Shown one piece after another: positions 63,101 through 64,000 of a stretch of DNA of 64,000 nt. The stretch is from Corynebacterium sp. MSK297. GTDB taxonomy: Bacteria > Actinomycetota > Actinomycetes > Mycobacteriales > Mycobacteriaceae. A program made the position numbers and the translations under genes. A model generated the notes under the pieces. The model was given only the letters and a program-made list of their open reading frames with translations, ran no database searches and was not told the origin of the DNA. The stretch lies in the NCBI RefSeq assembly GCF_030232885.1, contig NZ_JASPGD010000008.1:34562-98561 (forward strand). Reading direction: 5' to 3'. Each line of letters starts with the position of its first letter. Within the stretch, counting starts at the first letter, position 1.

Positions 63101-63411
63101 ACAGGATCATCGGCTTGCTTGTGCTGCGCTGCCATGTAGGTCAAGCACAGTGCGGCAGTATGCTTGCAATTAATCCCGTAGGGACAGGAACAATGCCCGA
63201 TGAATGCGCGGAGCACACCGTCGGGTGATATATGCATAGCCACACGCGGGTGGTATAAATCGCCCTGCGAGCCCAGGCAGTTGCCGCTGATTTCCGTCAA
63301 ATTAAAAGTACGTTGGATGTCGGTGATCTCGGCTGCGTTTCTGTGGAAAAGCTCGTGGCCGCGATCAATAACGGCTGGCTCCAGATAGTTCAGCAACGGC
63401 GCAGTATTCAT
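60157..63411 (-). CDS. SWI2/SNF2 helicase with N-terminal SWIM zinc finger
   Basis: This 1084-aa protein starts with a SWIM finger (CSCPYGINCKH, about residues 74-84). A long variable region follows, then a SNF2 motor: motif I DDMGLGKTLQVL, motif II ILDEAQHAKN (DEAQ rather than DEAH), GTPIENSLSDAWSMF, LRQLAIDPQL and motif VI IDRAHRIGQ. The QTGG tail precedes the stop. The family remodels or translocates on DNA, probably in repair or transcription; the exact partner is unknown. Confidence 0.93.
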   Translation of the reverse strand: MNTAPLLNYLEPAVIDRGHELFHRNAAEITDIQRTFNLTEISGNCLGSQGDLYHPRVAMHISPDGVLRAFIGHCSCPYGINCKHTAALCLTYMAAQHKQADDPVQPGWKHDLDNIFSPARPAGLPQRHQRQPSRPQTTQAERSTRLALLFNYSPAGVRETHWGPINAPASLSVELVRPTKNQINKRSWAKTDVSFHRFLNQTYAPTILPAHEHAAQKLTDTFINHEIYFDSQHTLAPLTHIDNAEPLKAIARTAAEGIELVDATSNGRVIFHDGLVRPYLALHQHEDGDIQLTATLHLHAAGFIEPELVLGYPGFGAVWRDETETLHIARFTEPASEHWRRLHEVEHTVRIPDEDKDEFEEDFLDRLDNNTPWASPDKSFTPGPPPAPHLRVDISTDRHANHPLTAEFTWYFVYGRRTISLPDAGHASSDPRRNADAEQELLGLLWFTPRNGTLHGAELLNFFRTGLPRLEQLGVDVHIDDAAQRTAALTPASDVDVAVAAQRGANDWFGLDVQVMVDQQPVPIAKLIAALNDPHRLLILDNGTYADLNNEEYDAFARLLEEARALGDTRSSRPQVPRVRTSFWDELEALESINFTPDEWLRSALDAVHEPMGQLSVPAELQAELRPYQETGFRWLAGLNRRGFGGVLADDMGLGKTLQVLSMIVDSPERPWLVVAPTSVVSNWAREVAKFAPHLKAATVNATSKRREKSLSQLADDNDIVITSYTLLRLEAAQYQDVDWSGVILDEAQHAKNPASKIFSTIRDLRVAKKFAITGTPIENSLSDAWSMFSLTTPGLLGNVKQFREHFERPISRGDDEKMEVLRQRTSPFLLRRRKADVALDLPPIQTQVVPVELAANHRKLYDLHFARERQRILGLLADDPDGNRIEVLAAITRLRQLAIDPQLAIPDSTATSSKLRVLDELLESIVQEGHRVLIFSQFTTFLRKVREHLEAADIPTSYLDGQTKNRQDVIDEFSNGDNQVFLISLKAGGVGLNLTSANYVILLDPWWNPAAEQQAIDRAHRIGQKVPVTVFRLVSMDTIEDQVVALQDSKRELMENFLEPGQSGQTGGVELNADVLRELFDAD

Positions 63412-63453
63412 GCCTTCAGAATAGTTGGTTGAGCGCCGTGACGCTTGGAGCCC

Positions 63454-63600
63454 GTGAAGTCTGAGGAGCTGCTGGTGTCTCTCTCTATTTTCGGTAAAGA
63501 ACGCGCTGAGTGTGAACTCGTTGAGTTAAAAGGAGCTAGGCGCTACAATATTCTACGAAGCCCCGGTGGAGCGCTATCTGTTTCTGTTATTCAGGAGTAG
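63454..63600 (+). CDS. possible 48-aa fragment in the gap before the IS element
   Basis: A GTG-initiated frame of 49 codons runs through FGKERAECELVELKGARRYN to a TAG at 63598-63600. It has no clear ribosome-binding site. It reads like the end of a protein rather than a complete gene. Otherwise 63412-63690 shows no supported gene. Confidence 0.22.
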   Translation: MKSEELLVSLSIFGKERAECELVELKGARRYNILRSPGGALSVSVIQE

Positions 63601-63690
63601 ATATTCTCGCCGGGGTATTGAAATATTTACAAGGGGGGATTCTAGGGTTAAACGACAAAAAGTGTGTTTTTACGGCGTGTCGCCAATTCC

Positions 63691-64000
63691 CTAGATCGGG
63701 CCTTTCCGGATACCGATTGAGTGTGTGTATTCAACATCGATACCCTGGTCATAGAGGGCTGGCTGACCAGGTAGCTGGTTGGTGTGGTTCTCTTTGTGGA
63801 TCAAGGCATTGACTTTGGCGAGTTGGTCTTGACCCCAGTTGCACTGCCTGGCGATCTCTAGTGGGTCGTCAGGCAGTTCTGTTTTGAGGTATAGCCACCA
63901 ATCGATCATGCGGCGTTGGTGTTCTAGGGTTAGTCCTCGGTGGGCATTGGCTAAGCGTTTGACCTCGGCATTGATTCCGCCTTCTAGGGTGTTGGTGGTG
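63691..64000 (-). mobile_element. IS transposase (IS1249/IS256-like), C-terminal part
   Basis: The minus-strand frame is open from the right edge and ends at the TAG complement at 63691. It reads TTNTLEGGINAEVKRLANAH, RGLTLEHQRRMIDWWLYLKT and DPLEIA. The 'TNxLEGGINA...HRGL...WWLY' pattern is the catalytic C-terminal region of IS1249/IS256-type DDE transposases. The element continues outside the window. The left inverted repeat would lie between about 63630 and 63690 but could not be paired without the other end. Confidence 0.82.

Overview
The window is a chromosomal segment of a mycolata actinobacterium, most probably a Corynebacterium. The main evidence is the arabinogalactan locus at 1.9-22.5 kb. 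It carries DprE1, DprE2, AftA, one Emb arabinosyltransferase, a GtrA-type protein, GlfT1, a Wzm/Wzt-type ABC exporter and a degenerate class-V aminotransferase, in an order that parallels the mycobacterial Rv3777-Rv3792 region. Pat, MgtE and DccT-like genes and McbR-type operators fit the same assignment.

Layout. 0-1.2 kb: 3' part of an M13 zinc peptidase. 1.2-6 kb: a maltokinase-cap-like protein, then an unknown protein, two family-2 glycosyltransferases, a flippase-like protein and a DUF2304 protein. 6-21 kb: galactan and arabinan synthesis and export. 21-25 kb: aminotransferase-like protein, a DUF4143-type ATPase, quinone oxidoreductase and tRNA-Ser. 25-36 kb: sulfonate monooxygenase behind three McbR-like operators, aromatic aminotransferase, tRNA-Ser, two small secreted proteins (one a metzincin-type protease), membrane proteins, MgtE, a dicarboxylate transporter and tRNA-Arg. 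36-40 kb: a four-gene iron-siderophore ABC importer, then cyanase. 40-47.9 kb: a P1B-type metal ATPase divergent from a methyltransferase, a lysoplasmalogenase-like gene, a decayed arginine-deiminase fragment, a second DUF4143 ATPase and a dicarboxylate/amino-acid symporter. 48-58.4 kb: a selenocysteine formate dehydrogenase operon together with selD, tRNA-Sec, selA and selB. 58.6-64 kb: an AlbA_2/Schlafen-type regulator with duplicated palindromic operators, a SWIM-SNF2 helicase and the end of an IS transposase.

The formate dehydrogenase catalytic subunit is one gene, not two. Its in-frame TGA at 48755 is followed by a 7-bp SECIS-like hairpin, and the four selenocysteine components lie directly downstream.

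Three patterns are not explained by ordinary annotation. (1) About ten genes end in short tandem repeats of 7-28 bp that include the stop codon. Each unit appears copied from that gene's own 3' end. (2) The 9-mer GTCGRCAAG/CTTGYCGAC occurs about 48 times by my count, in several reading frames and in local clusters, against about one expected. (3) Both DUF4143 ATPase genes sit behind direct repeats with exactly 23-bp period but different sequence, and the AlbA_2 gene sits behind its own duplicated palindromes. These may be self-regulating accessory modules.
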